A DNA stretch of 12,079 nucleotides from DUVY01 sp036562755. GTDB taxonomy: Bacteria; Bacillota; Clostridia; Christensenellales; DUVY01. Below, one piece after another: positions 1 to 6,909 of the stretch; the first letter of the stretch is position 1, and each line of letters begins with the position of its first letter. The stretch lies in NCBI GenBank assembly GCA_036562755.1, contig DATCJN010000014.1, positions 1 to 12,079 of the forward strand, given 5' to 3'. The position numbers and the translations under genes were made by a program. The notes beneath the pieces were generated by a model. That model saw only the letters and a list, made by a program, of their open reading frames with translations. It had not been told where the DNA came from and made no database searches.

Positions 1-90
1 TGGCGGAGAGAGAGGGATTCGAACCCTCGCACCGATTTCTCGACCTACTCCCTTAGCAGGGGAGCCCCTTAACCGCTTGGGTATCTCTCC
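1..90 (-). tRNA. tRNA-Ser (anticodon GCU)
   Basis: Read on the minus strand this folds as a class II tRNA. The acceptor arm pairs GGAGAGA (84-90) with TCTCTCC, followed by a discriminator G and an encoded CCA (complement of TGG at 1-3). The anticodon loop reads CTGCTAA, giving GCU, which decodes AGC/AGU serine codons. The T arm contains GGTTCGAATCC. A long variable arm, typical of tRNA-Ser, lies between the anticodon and T stems. The gene is complete and touches the window edge, so its terminator and any following tRNAs lie outside. A promoter sits just upstream. Confidence 0.97.
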
Positions 91-107
91 AAACACAATG
101 TTTTAAA

Positions 108-136
108 ATTATAGCATAGTCTTTTTTATTAGTCAA
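108..136 (-). promoter_or_regulatory. sigma-A-type promoter of tRNA-Ser
   Basis: On the minus strand there is TTGACT (131-136), a 17 bp spacer and TATAAT (108-113). A TG one base upstream of the -10 makes it also an extended -10. The expected start point is near 101, about 10 bases before the tRNA 5' end. This is a near-consensus match with ideal spacing and placement. Confidence 0.85.
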
Positions 137-222
137 TAAAAGAGTAAATTCTTAAGCAAACTTATTTTACCAAAAATATATAAATTATTATTGTTTATTA
201 ATATGATTATATAAAAAACAGC

Positions 223-251
223 TTGCCCGTTATAATCCTTGATATTATAAT
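223..251 (+). promoter_or_regulatory. candidate upstream promoter of yjbQ
   Basis: TTGCCC (223-228), a 17 bp spacer and TATAAT (246-251) predict a start near 258 and a leader of about 64 bases ahead of the ATG at 322. It competes with a second candidate immediately before the gene. Which one is used cannot be decided from sequence. Confidence 0.5.
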
Positions 252-306
252 TAAACTCTTTTAACTCCTTTTTGCCCCAAAAAGATTTTTAATTCCTTGA
301 CCGTTT

Positions 307-315
307 TGGTATAAT
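307..315 (+). promoter_or_regulatory. candidate extended -10 promoter giving a leaderless yjbQ mRNA
   Basis: TG (307-308), one base, then TATAAT (310-315) is a perfect extended -10 element. Transcription would begin about 7 bases later, at or beside the A of the ATG at 322. No good -35 lies 17 bp upstream (the bases there are TTTTAA). There is no Shine-Dalgarno sequence before the ATG, which is what a leaderless message would predict. Confidence 0.45.
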
Positions 316-321
316 TAAAGT

Positions 322-738
322 ATGAAAAGCTACAGAGAAGTTTTGACATTTAGAGTGCCTTCGCGCCGCGGATTTTTAAACATCACTCCCCAAGTCGCAG
401 AAGCCGTCCGCAAGAGCGGAATAAAAGAAGGCTTCGTCCTGGTCAACTCCATGCACATAACTTCCAGTGTGTTTATCAACGACGACGAAAGCGGGCTACA
501 CAGCGACTTTGAGAAGTGGCTGGAAAAACTCGCCCCCGAAAGGCCTTACAGCCAATACGCCCACAACGGCTACGAAGACAACGCTGACGCACATCTAAAA
601 AGAACTATTATGGGCAGAGAGGTAGTAGTGGCCATAACCAACGGACAGCTTGATTTTGGGCCGTGGGAACAAATTTTTTACGGCGAGTTTGACGGCATGC
701 GCAATAAAAAAGTTTTAATAAAAATTATCGGCGAGTAA
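322..738 (+). CDS. yjbQ: YjbQ/UPF0047 family protein (secondary thiamine-phosphate synthase type)
   Basis: The 138-residue product matches the full length of the UPF0047/YjbQ family, small trimeric enzymes annotated as having secondary thiamine-phosphate synthase activity; their physiological role is not settled. Visible family signatures are the MHITSSVFIND segment (residues 44-54, with conserved His45), the acidic ESGLH patch (56-60), DNADAHLK (86-93, conserved Asp/His), IMGR (96-99), and the C-terminal FGPWEQIFYGEFDG block (112-125). The protein is cytosolic, with no signal peptide or membrane segment. The ATG at 322 is the natural family start, although no Shine-Dalgarno sequence precedes it. 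The gene stands alone and converges on the citrate synthase/aminotransferase operon through a shared terminator. Family assignment is secure; the exact cellular reaction is not. Confidence 0.92.
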   Translation: MKSYREVLTFRVPSRRGFLNITPQVAEAVRKSGIKEGFVLVNSMHITSSVFINDDESGLHSDFEKWLEKLAPERPYSQYAHNGYEDNADAHLKRTIMGREVVVAITNGQLDFGPWEQIFYGEFDGMRNKKVLIKIIGE

Positions 739-759
739 ACCTTAAGCCATTTTTATAAT

Positions 760-797
760 AAAAAAAGAGTTTGTCTTTCTTGACAAACTCTTTTTTT
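760..797. terminator. bidirectional rho-independent terminator
   Basis: A perfect 9 bp stem, GAGTTTGTC (767-775) with GACAAACTC (782-790) and a 6-base loop, is flanked by seven As (760-766) and seven Ts (791-797). It works on both strands, ending yjbQ (stop at 738) on plus and the citrate synthase-like gene (stop at 809) on minus. Confidence 0.93.
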
Positions 798-808
798 GAT
801 GTTTGATA

Positions 809-2254
809 TTAATTTCCGTTGTCGTCTATCTTTATCTTTCTTTCTCTAATGCTTAAGACTTTATGTAATTTTCTGTCTATAATGCGCACCATATTGTCTA
901 ATTCGTCGTCCCCGAATACCGTGTTTCTGCCCTTTGCGTATTCCTGGTCGATTAACTCCTTCATCTTAAGAACCAATTTGTGATTCTTTTGGATTTTATT
1001 ATCGCCCTCTAAATCATAGTAGGAGTTAAGCCAATACGCAATTCCGGCAAGTCCCGAATGGTTGCTGATAGAAACGATGGGTTTGCGGTTGAGGATTTTT
1101 TCGGTATCAAAGATATTATAAATCTCCTCGTCCTTTAACAAGCCGTCGGCGTGAATGCCCGCGCGGGTAGCGTTAAAGCTGCGTCCGACAAAAGGCGTTC
1201 TGGGCGGGATGGCGTAATCAAGTTCGCGCTCAAAATATTCGGCTAATTCAGTGATTACGTGAAGATTCATTCCGTCGGTTGCTCCTCTTAATTGGCAGTA
1301 TTCTATTACCATTGCCTCCAGAGGACAGTTGCCCGTGCGCTCGCCTATTCCCAAAACGGAGCAGTTTACCGAGCTGCAGCCGTAAAGCCAAGCCGTGCTG
1401 GCGTTGGTAACAACATGGTAAAAATCATTGTGTCCGTGCCACTCCAACTGCTCGCTGGGCACGCCCGCGTATTGCTTTAGACCGTATATTATGCCGGGCA
1501 CCGACCTGGGCAAAGCGGCGCCCGTATAGGATACGCCGTAGCCCAAAGTGTCGCACGCTCTTATCTTAATGGGAAGACCGCTTTGATTAGACAGTTTCAT
1601 TAATTCTATCGCAAATGGCACTACGAATCCGTAAAAATCCGCTCTGGTAATATCCTCAAAATGACATCTGGGGATAATGCCGTGCTCTAATGCGGCGGAT
1701 ACGATTTCTAAGTATTTATCCATCGCCTGCTTTCTGGTAAGCTTCATTTTTTTGAAGATGTGGTAGTCCGAACAGCTTACCAAAATGCCCGTCTCTTTTA
1801 TGCCCATGCTCTTGACAAGCTCAAAGTCCTTTTTGTCCGCCCTTATCCAGCTGGTAACCTCGGGAAATTCTAGTCCCAGCTCCATGCATTCTCTGGCGGC
1901 CTTTTTGTCTTTGTCCGAATACAAGAAAAATTCCGCCTGTCTGATGATACCCTTTTTGCCGCCTAATTTGGACAGCAGCTTAAATATATGGACAATCTGC
2001 TCTACAGTAAAAGGCGCTGTGGATTGCTGGCCGTCCCTAAAGGTAGTGTCCGTAATCCAAATATTTCGGGGCATATCCATAGGCACAGTGCGATGGTTAA
2101 AAATAACCTTGGGCACCTCTTTATACGTAAAGATATCCCTAAAAAGATTAGGCTCGGCTACGTCCTGCAAAGAATGATGATAATATTCTTGTTCCAATAA
2201 ATTGGTCTTTTTGTTGAATATGGTTTTGGGCTTCTTCGTCCTATACGTTTTCAT
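809..2254 (-). CDS. LeuA-family acyltransferase, probable (Re)-citrate synthase
   Basis: This 481-residue protein is a DRE-TIM metallolyase-type Claisen condensing enzyme (isopropylmalate/homocitrate synthase relatives). About 65 N-terminal residues precede the TIM barrel, which opens with DTTFRDGQQ (69-77; the usual form is DTTLRDGEQ). The metal-binding HGHND is at 273-277, GIGERTGN at 302-309, and the catalytic subdomain motif GIHADGLLKD at 366-375. The C-terminal leucine-binding regulatory domain of true LeuA is absent. The long N-terminal extension, the FRDGQQ variant and the lack of that domain fit the clostridial group that includes the (Re)-citrate synthase of Clostridium kluyveri, which condenses acetyl-CoA and oxaloacetate to citrate. 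Such proteins are often annotated as 2-isopropylmalate synthase, and substrate cannot be proved from sequence. The ATG is preceded by AAGAGGCG, which overlaps the end of the aminotransferase gene 11 bases upstream, so the two are co-transcribed and probably translationally coupled. Confidence 0.72.
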   Translation of the reverse strand: MKTYRTKKPKTIFNKKTNLLEQEYYHHSLQDVAEPNLFRDIFTYKEVPKVIFNHRTVPMDMPRNIWITDTTFRDGQQSTAPFTVEQIVHIFKLLSKLGGKKGIIRQAEFFLYSDKDKKAARECMELGLEFPEVTSWIRADKKDFELVKSMGIKETGILVSCSDYHIFKKMKLTRKQAMDKYLEIVSAALEHGIIPRCHFEDITRADFYGFVVPFAIELMKLSNQSGLPIKIRACDTLGYGVSYTGAALPRSVPGIIYGLKQYAGVPSEQLEWHGHNDFYHVVTNASTAWLYGCSSVNCSVLGIGERTGNCPLEAMVIEYCQLRGATDGMNLHVITELAEYFERELDYAIPPRTPFVGRSFNATRAGIHADGLLKDEEIYNIFDTEKILNRKPIVSISNHSGLAGIAYWLNSYYDLEGDNKIQKNHKLVLKMKELIDQEYAKGRNTVFGDDELDNMVRIIDRKLHKVLSIRERKIKIDDNGN

Positions 2255-2265
2255 AGCCGCGCCTC

Positions 2266-3456
2266 TTATTTTACATTCTCTAAGAATTCTTTAAACCTGT
2301 TAAGACCTTTTTGTATGTCTTCTTTTGATATAGCGTAAGACAATCTAATAAACTCGGGCGCGCCAAATGATTCGCAAGGCACTACCGCGATTTTAGCGAC
2401 TTTTAGTAGAAGCTCGGCCGCCTTTTGCGCGCTGTCTATGACTTGACCTTCTATGGTTTTGCCTAAAATTTTGCTTATATTAACCATTACATAAAACGCG
2501 CCTTTGGGCTCGATACACGAAACATACGGCAAAGCATTGATTAACTCGACTATTAATTTGCGGCGCTCGTCAAACGTCTTAACCATTTTATCCAAAAAGT
2601 CGGTCTTTTGGTTGAGCGCGGCGACAGTCGCGTATTGGGAAATGCTGCTGGCGTTGGAAGTGCAATGGCTTTGCATATTGTCTATGGCTTGAGCTATTTC
2701 TTTATCCGCCGCCAAGTATCCTATACGCCAGCCGGTCATCGAATAAGTCTTAGACACGCCGTTTACCACTATGGTTTGTTTATAGAGTTTAGGCGAGTAA
2801 GCGGCGATAGAATAATGCTTATATCCGTCATAAACCAATTTTTCATAAATTTCGTCGCTGATTACATAAATACCCGTCTTTTCAATGACCTCGGCAAGCG
2901 CCCAAAGCTCTTCCTGGGTATATACTATGCCCGAAGGATTGGACGGCGAATTGAGAATCAAAGCTTTGGTTTTAGGAGTGATAGCTTCTTGCAGCTTTTT
3001 AGGCGTTAGTTTAAAACCGTCTTCTTGGGTATCCACGAATACGGGTATTCCGCCGCACATCTTGACCAATTCGGGATAGGTCAACCAATACGGCGAAGGT
3101 ATTATGACCTCGTCGCCTTCGTCCACAAGCGCCAACATCGCGTTATATAAAGAGTGTTTTGCGCCGTTGCTTACTATTATCTGGGAAGGCTCGTATTTTA
3201 AGCCGTTATCTTCCAAAAACTTTTTGCATATAGCCTCTTTTAATTGAGGAATGCCGCTGTTGGGGGTGTATTTTGTAAAGCCTTTGTCCAAAGCCTCTTT
3301 CGCGGCGTCAATTATATATTCGGGCGTATTAAAATCGGGCTCGCCCGCGCCAAAACCTACCACGTCGATACCTTCGGCTTTCATTTTCTTTGCCATAGCT
3401 GTAATGGCAAGAGTCAAAGAAGAAGATATCTGAGCGGTTCTTTTCGCTAAAGCCAT
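2266..3456 (-). CDS. aspB: aspartate aminotransferase (class I, PLP-dependent)
   Basis: The 396-residue product has the normal length and fold signature of subgroup Ib aspartate aminotransferases, which interconvert aspartate and 2-oxoglutarate with oxaloacetate and glutamate. The Schiff-base lysine is K236 in SKTYSMTGWRIGY (235-247). Asn173 in SPSNPSG and Asp201 in SDEIYEKL contact PLP, Arg244 would bind the phosphate, and Arg371 in FIRLSYA binds the substrate carboxylate. The protein is cytosolic. An excellent Shine-Dalgarno (CAGGAGGGG, about 3462-3470) sits 7 bases before the ATG, and a strong promoter lies just upstream. It is the first gene of a two-gene operon with the citrate synthase-like enzyme, whose substrate oxaloacetate it shares. 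Precise amino-donor preference (aspartate alone or broader) cannot be read from the sequence. Confidence 0.92.
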   Translation of the reverse strand: MALAKRTAQISSSLTLAITAMAKKMKAEGIDVVGFGAGEPDFNTPEYIIDAAKEALDKGFTKYTPNSGIPQLKEAICKKFLEDNGLKYEPSQIIVSNGAKHSLYNAMLALVDEGDEVIIPSPYWLTYPELVKMCGGIPVFVDTQEDGFKLTPKKLQEAITPKTKALILNSPSNPSGIVYTQEELWALAEVIEKTGIYVISDEIYEKLVYDGYKHYSIAAYSPKLYKQTIVVNGVSKTYSMTGWRIGYLAADKEIAQAIDNMQSHCTSNASSISQYATVAALNQKTDFLDKMVKTFDERRKLIVELINALPYVSCIEPKGAFYVMVNISKILGKTIEGQVIDSAQKAAELLLKVAKIAVVPCESFGAPEFIRLSYAISKEDIQKGLNRFKEFLENVK

Positions 3457-3504
3457 AAAGGCCCCTCCTGTTTATTTACTTTATGCTGTTATAGTAATAA
3501 AGTG

Positions 3505-3533
3505 ATTATAATTAAAATATTTTCCAATGTAAA
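3505..3533 (-). promoter_or_regulatory. sigma-A-type promoter of the aspB operon
   Basis: On the minus strand there is TTTACA (3528-3533), a 17 bp spacer and a perfect TATAAT (3505-3510). The predicted start is near 3498, leaving a leader of about 42 bases that contains the strong aspB Shine-Dalgarno. Confidence 0.85.
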
Positions 3534-3566
3534 CAAAAAGACTATATGCGCTCTATTACATTTAAA

Positions 3567-3611
3567 TGCATATGCAATAAGATCAGCTTATATCGGGCTA
3601 TGACGATATAA
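3567..3611. repeat. two short dyads between prfA and the aspB promoter
   Basis: TGCATATGCA (3567-3576) is a perfect 10 bp palindrome about 34 bp upstream of the aspB -35. TTATATCG (3588-3595) and CGATATAA (3604-3611) form an 8 bp inverted repeat with an 8-base gap. Neither is followed by a T tract on the minus strand, so they are poor terminators for prfA. They could be operators, weak 3' structures or chance AT-rich symmetry. Confidence 0.4.
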
Positions 3612-3635
3612 ACAATAGATATGTAATAAGGGAAA

Positions 3636-4706
3636 TTATTGGTTTTCTTCAAGCCTGCGCATCTGGTCGGCCAGGCGCAATTGCTCTACCATTTCGTCGA
3701 TTTCGCCGTTTAAGAAGTTATCAAGGTCGTATATGGTAAGACCTATTCTATGGTCGGTTACTCTGCCTTGGGGGAAATTGTATGTCCTTATTCTTTCGCT
3801 GCGGTCGCCCGTGCCGACTTGACCGCGTCGGGTTCTGGCGTATTCTTCGTCGGCCTGGGTTTGATACATATCGTATAATCGGGATTTTAGCACTCTCATT
3901 GCTTTTTCGCGGTTTTTTATCTGCGAGCGCTCGTCCTCGCAAGTTACCACAATGCCCGTGGGAATATGGGTTATCCTAATGGCCGAGTCGGTCTTGTTGA
4001 CGTGCTGACCGCCTGCGCCTCCGCTGCGGTAAGTGTCTATCTTTAAATCTTTTTCGTTAATTTCTACGACTATGTCCTCGGGTTCGGGCAAAACGGCTAC
4101 CGTAACCGTGGAAGTGTGAATTCTGCCCTGGGTTTCGGTTTCGGGCACGCGCTGAACTCTGTGCACACCGCTTTCAAATTTCATCTTGGAGAAAACGTTT
4201 TCGCCCGAAAGAGAGAATACGGCTTCTTTTACGCCGCCCTTTTCGGTCATGTTTAGCGAAATATCTTCTACCTTCCAGCGCTGTTTTGCCGCGTACATCT
4301 TATACATGCGCATCAAGTCCGCGCCAAAAAGTCCGGCTTCCTCTCCGCCCGCGCCCGCTCTTATTTCAATAATGACGTTCCGCTCATCGTTTTTGTCGGG
4401 CGGCAAAAGCATAATCTTAAGTTCGTCCTCAAGCTTCTTAATGCTCTCGCCGGTTTCTTCAAGTTGCATTTCGGCAAGCTCTTTTAGCTCGTGGTCTTTT
4501 GAAGTGTTTATAATCTCTTTTGCTTCGTTGTGAGCGTCCAGAATCTTTTTGTATTCTATATATTTATTAACGATAGGTTCAAGCCTGGCCTGCTCTTTTG
4601 CGGCCTCTTTCCATTTTTCCATATCGTTAATGAAATTGACATCAGCTAAAGATTGCGTCAATTGTTCGTATTTGTTTTTTATTTCCTCTAGTTTTTCGAT
4701 CAGCAT
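3636..4706 (-). CDS. prfA: peptide chain release factor 1 (RF1)
   Basis: At 356 residues this is a full-length class I release factor, which reads UAA and UAG in the ribosomal A site and triggers peptidyl-tRNA hydrolysis. The stop-codon recognition motif PxT appears as PET (188-190) within HRVQRVPETETQGRIHTS, which marks RF1 rather than RF2 (SPF). The catalytic GGQ is at 232-234 in SGGAGGQHVNKTDSA. The N-terminal part is a charged helical domain, with GAGGEEAGLF at 118-127 opening the central domain. The ATG lies 5 bases after the stop of the upstream DUF1385-PrmC gene, with AAAAAGG as Shine-Dalgarno inside that gene's 3' end, so it is tightly co-expressed with the enzyme that methylates its GGQ glutamine (Q234). 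No strong terminator is visible after the stop. Confidence 0.97.
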   Translation of the reverse strand: MLIEKLEEIKNKYEQLTQSLADVNFINDMEKWKEAAKEQARLEPIVNKYIEYKKILDAHNEAKEIINTSKDHELKELAEMQLEETGESIKKLEDELKIMLLPPDKNDERNVIIEIRAGAGGEEAGLFGADLMRMYKMYAAKQRWKVEDISLNMTEKGGVKEAVFSLSGENVFSKMKFESGVHRVQRVPETETQGRIHTSTVTVAVLPEPEDIVVEINEKDLKIDTYRSGGAGGQHVNKTDSAIRITHIPTGIVVTCEDERSQIKNREKAMRVLKSRLYDMYQTQADEEYARTRRGQVGTGDRSERIRTYNFPQGRVTDHRIGLTIYDLDNFLNGEIDEMVEQLRLADQMRRLEENQ

Positions 4707-4711
4707 AGTTT

Positions 4712-6511
4712 TTAGACCTTTTTAAATATAATTATGCGCTCTATTCCGTCAAGATCTTTTATAATTTCTATATCTTTATATATATCGCTATATTGGTTTT
4801 CAATTATTTCTTTTATTAATTGGGGCTGGCCTAAACCTGCCTCCATCATTAAGTATCCGCCCGAAACCAAATATTTATGGGCGCTGTCCACAATCCTGCG
4901 TATTATTTTTAATCCGTCCTCGCCGCCGTCCAACGCCTTTAGAGGCTCTTGCTTTACCTCCGCGGATAAACCGACCAGTTCGCCCGTCTTTATGTAAGGG
5001 GGATTGGTTACGATTATATCAAACTGCTCGGATATATTTTCAAACAAATCGCTCTCAACAAGCGTTATATTCTGATAAGGCCTAAAATTTTCGGCCGCGA
5101 CATTTAAAGCAGCTTTGCTTATGTCGGATGCGGTAATGTTAGCGCTCTTTACTTTGTCCGCCAAGACTACGGCTATGCAACCGCTGCCCGTGCAAAGATC
5201 CAATATTTTAGGCTGCCTGCCTTGATTTGCCAATTCTTGAGCTTTTTTTACCGCCAAATCCGCCAATACTTCGGTCTCAAATCTCGGGATTAAGACATTT
5301 TTATTGACCTTAATGGTATAGCCGAAAAAGTCCGTATTCCCTAATATATATTGCAAAGGCGTCCTTTGCGCCCTTTGATTTAATATCTTTTTAGCCGCGT
5401 AATATTGGCTTCTCTTGATAATATTGATTGTTTTTAGGCTGGTTCTGTTGGTCTTTAAAACATGGCAAAGAATCCAGTCCGCATCGCTTTCGCAGGAGTC
5501 AATGCCTGATTCTTGAAGTTTTTGGATAAACTCCTCGCGCGCTTGTTTAAAGTCTATTTCGTCCCAATCCACAGAGGCGATACTGGGATCATTATCCATG
5601 CTTTCTACTGCCGAAAAAGCCTTAATAGCCGTCTCTATCATTCCCTCGTCAGGCTCTTTGGTGGTAAGATACTGCAAGGCAAGCCCCGGCGCTTTGATTA
5701 TTTTTACAAACCAATTGTTAGGCAAAAGCGCCAAGCCCTTTAATATCTCATACGAAATTCCGGCAACCAACGGCAATAAAATCAATCTAATTATGAGCTT
5801 GCCGTACCAAGTCGCCAAAAAAGGAAAGCTTAAATATCCTATCAGGGCATTGGATATGGTAAATAGGATAATGGATACAATCATTACCAAGAACAAAAAG
5901 GTCGTGCCGCACCTGTCATGAATCCTGGAACATTTTTTTACGTTTTCTATCGTCAGTTCCAGGTCTTTTTCGTAGCAATTTATGGTCTTATGTTCGGCGC
6001 CGTGATACATAAATGTGCGCTTTATGTCTTTTATAAAAGAAACAAAGATTAAGTAAGCCAAAAAAATCAACAGCCTTGTTACGCCCTCGACAGCGCTGGT
6101 TAAAATATTGCTTTTATAATTCCACCATTTATATACAAGATAGTTAACCCCGTCGCTGATTAGGCTGGGCAAGAACATAAATAAAACTATGGAAAACGCT
6201 AGTCCCAAAAAAACCGCGAAAAACGCGGCGCCCTCGCTCAATTCGCTTTGCCCGTCTTCTTCGCTATAAACTTCGGCGCTTTTTAACAAGGTTTTTACGC
6301 CCAAAATTAGAGTTTGGAAAAATAAAACCGCGCCTCTTATGATAGGTATTTTATTTATAACGCTTTTTTGGGTTTTTAGCCTTTCGGTCTTAAGCAAGAG
6401 GTTGCCTTCGGGGTCGCGAACAGCCAAAGCCATAGATGTTTTGCCGCGCATCATTACGCCTTCCATGACCGCTTGACCGCCGATTAAAGTCTTTTTAACC
6501 TTTTTGTTCAT
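4712..6511 (-). CDS. prmC: fusion: DUF1385 (YqhQ-like) membrane protein + release factor glutamine methyltransferase PrmC
   Basis: One uninterrupted 599-residue frame carries two complete proteins. Residues 1 to about 300 are DUF1385/YqhQ: IGGQAVMEGVMMRG (10-23), MYHGAEHKTINCYE (168-181), about four hydrophobic segments (roughly 95-118, 145-165, 203-226, 237-262), and the family-ending LTTKEPDE (282-289). From about 320 to 599 is PrmC, which uses S-adenosylmethionine to N5-methylate the GGQ glutamine of RF1/RF2. It has its helical N-terminal domain, RTPLQYILG (383-391), SAM loop ILDLCTGSGC (436-445) and catalytic NPPY (503-506). In other Firmicutes the two are separate neighbours; here an acidic linker (about 302-320) joins them, which would tether PrmC to the membrane. 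A Met at 305 has no convincing ribosome binding site, so separate synthesis is unlikely. The start is preceded by a weak AGGG. The DUF1385 function is not well defined. Confidence 0.93.
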   Translation of the reverse strand: MNKKVKKTLIGGQAVMEGVMMRGKTSMALAVRDPEGNLLLKTERLKTQKSVINKIPIIRGAVLFFQTLILGVKTLLKSAEVYSEEDGQSELSEGAAFFAVFLGLAFSIVLFMFLPSLISDGVNYLVYKWWNYKSNILTSAVEGVTRLLIFLAYLIFVSFIKDIKRTFMYHGAEHKTINCYEKDLELTIENVKKCSRIHDRCGTTFLFLVMIVSIILFTISNALIGYLSFPFLATWYGKLIIRLILLPLVAGISYEILKGLALLPNNWFVKIIKAPGLALQYLTTKEPDEGMIETAIKAFSAVESMDNDPSIASVDWDEIDFKQAREEFIQKLQESGIDSCESDADWILCHVLKTNRTSLKTINIIKRSQYYAAKKILNQRAQRTPLQYILGNTDFFGYTIKVNKNVLIPRFETEVLADLAVKKAQELANQGRQPKILDLCTGSGCIAVVLADKVKSANITASDISKAALNVAAENFRPYQNITLVESDLFENISEQFDIIVTNPPYIKTGELVGLSAEVKQEPLKALDGGEDGLKIIRRIVDSAHKYLVSGGYLMMEAGLGQPQLIKEIIENQYSDIYKDIEIIKDLDGIERIIIFKKV

Positions 6512-6522
6512 AAAAACCCTAT

Positions 6523-6580
6523 AAAAAAAGCGCGCAAAAAATCCTTGCCTTCTGGTTTAGGATTATATTGGCGCTTTTTT
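6523..6580 (-). terminator. hairpin terminator (possible attenuator) between rpmE and the DUF1385-prmC gene
   Basis: On the minus strand the outer arms AAAAAAGCGC (6571-6580) and GCGCTTTTTT (6524-6533) pair. They enclose an inner AATCCT/AGGATT stem (6559-6564 with 6540-6545), and seven Ts follow (6523-6529). It lies 16 bases after the rpmE stop and ends about 12 bases before the ATG of the next gene. It should end most rpmE transcripts and let the downstream pair be reached only by readthrough or by an internal promoter. The A-run at the other end makes it terminator-like on the plus strand as well. Confidence 0.82.
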
Positions 6581-6591
6581 GACTAAATAAA
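6562..6591 (-). promoter_or_regulatory. weak promoter embedded in the terminator hairpin
   Basis: On the minus strand a perfect TATAAT (6562-6567) lies inside the hairpin, with a poor -35, TTTATT (6586-6591), 18 bp upstream. The predicted start near 6555 falls within the loop, so its RNA would lack the 5' arm of the terminator and could not fold it. There is no other visible promoter for the DUF1385-prmC-prfA genes. Confidence 0.4.
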
Positions 6592-6596
6592 AATTT

Positions 6597-6806
6597 CTAA
6601 CCGTTGAGGTTAAATCTCTTCTTGAATTTGTCGATACGTCCGCCTGTTTCGGCTATTTTTTGTTTGCCCGTAAAGAAAGGATGGCACTTAGAGCAAACTT
6701 CGACTTTGATAGTGTCGCCCTTGACGGTAGAACCGCTAATAAACTTCTCGCCGCAAGCGCATTCTATCGTAACCATATGGTAATCGGGATGAATATTTTT
6801 TTTCAT
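6597..6806 (-). CDS. rpmE: 50S ribosomal protein L31, zinc-binding type
   Basis: The 69-residue product is a full-length bacterial L31, a late-assembling protein at the central protuberance that bridges to the small subunit. It opens with MKKNIHPDYH, and the four zinc ligands are present as C16-x-C18 and C38-x2-C41 (ECACGE and CSKCHPF), so it is the zinc-containing RpmE rather than the Cys-less YtjA/RpmE2 form. The C-terminal IDKFKKRFN is typical. A good Shine-Dalgarno (TTAGGAGC) lies about 7 bases before the ATG, with a strong promoter upstream and a hairpin terminator downstream. The neighbourhood rpmE, DUF1385, prmC, prfA is a common clostridial arrangement. Confidence 0.97.
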   Translation of the reverse strand: MKKNIHPDYHMVTIECACGEKFISGSTVKGDTIKVEVCSKCHPFFTGKQKIAETGGRIDKFKKRFNLNG

Positions 6807-6844
6807 TTAAGCGCTCCTAAATATCTATAAAATATCGTCATAAT

Positions 6845-6874
6845 ATTATAATGCACAGTTTAATATTAAGTCAA
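6845..6874 (-). promoter_or_regulatory. sigma-A-type promoter of rpmE
   Basis: On the minus strand there is TTGACT (6869-6874), an 18 bp spacer and TATAAT (6845-6850). The start is expected near 6838, about 30 bases before the rpmE ATG. The DNA around the -10 and start is an imperfect AT-rich palindrome (CAT...ATG, 6838-6852), a possible operator but not a recognisable Zur box. Confidence 0.85.
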
Positions 6875-6909
6875 GCAAAAGTTTTTGTTAATAAGAAATA
6901 ATAAATATC

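Noticed and set aside
297..315. TTGACC and TATAAT before yjbQ as a -35/-10 pair
   Set aside because: They are only 7 bp apart, far too close for sigma-A. The -10 is kept only as an extended -10 element.
5598..5921. Open frame of about 107 codons on the plus strand opposite the DUF1385-prmC gene
   Set aside because: It lies wholly antisense to a gene with clear family motifs, has no ribosome binding site or promoter, and its translation looks like no protein family. The same applies to the other long antisense frames inside leuA-like, aspB, prfA and murC genes.
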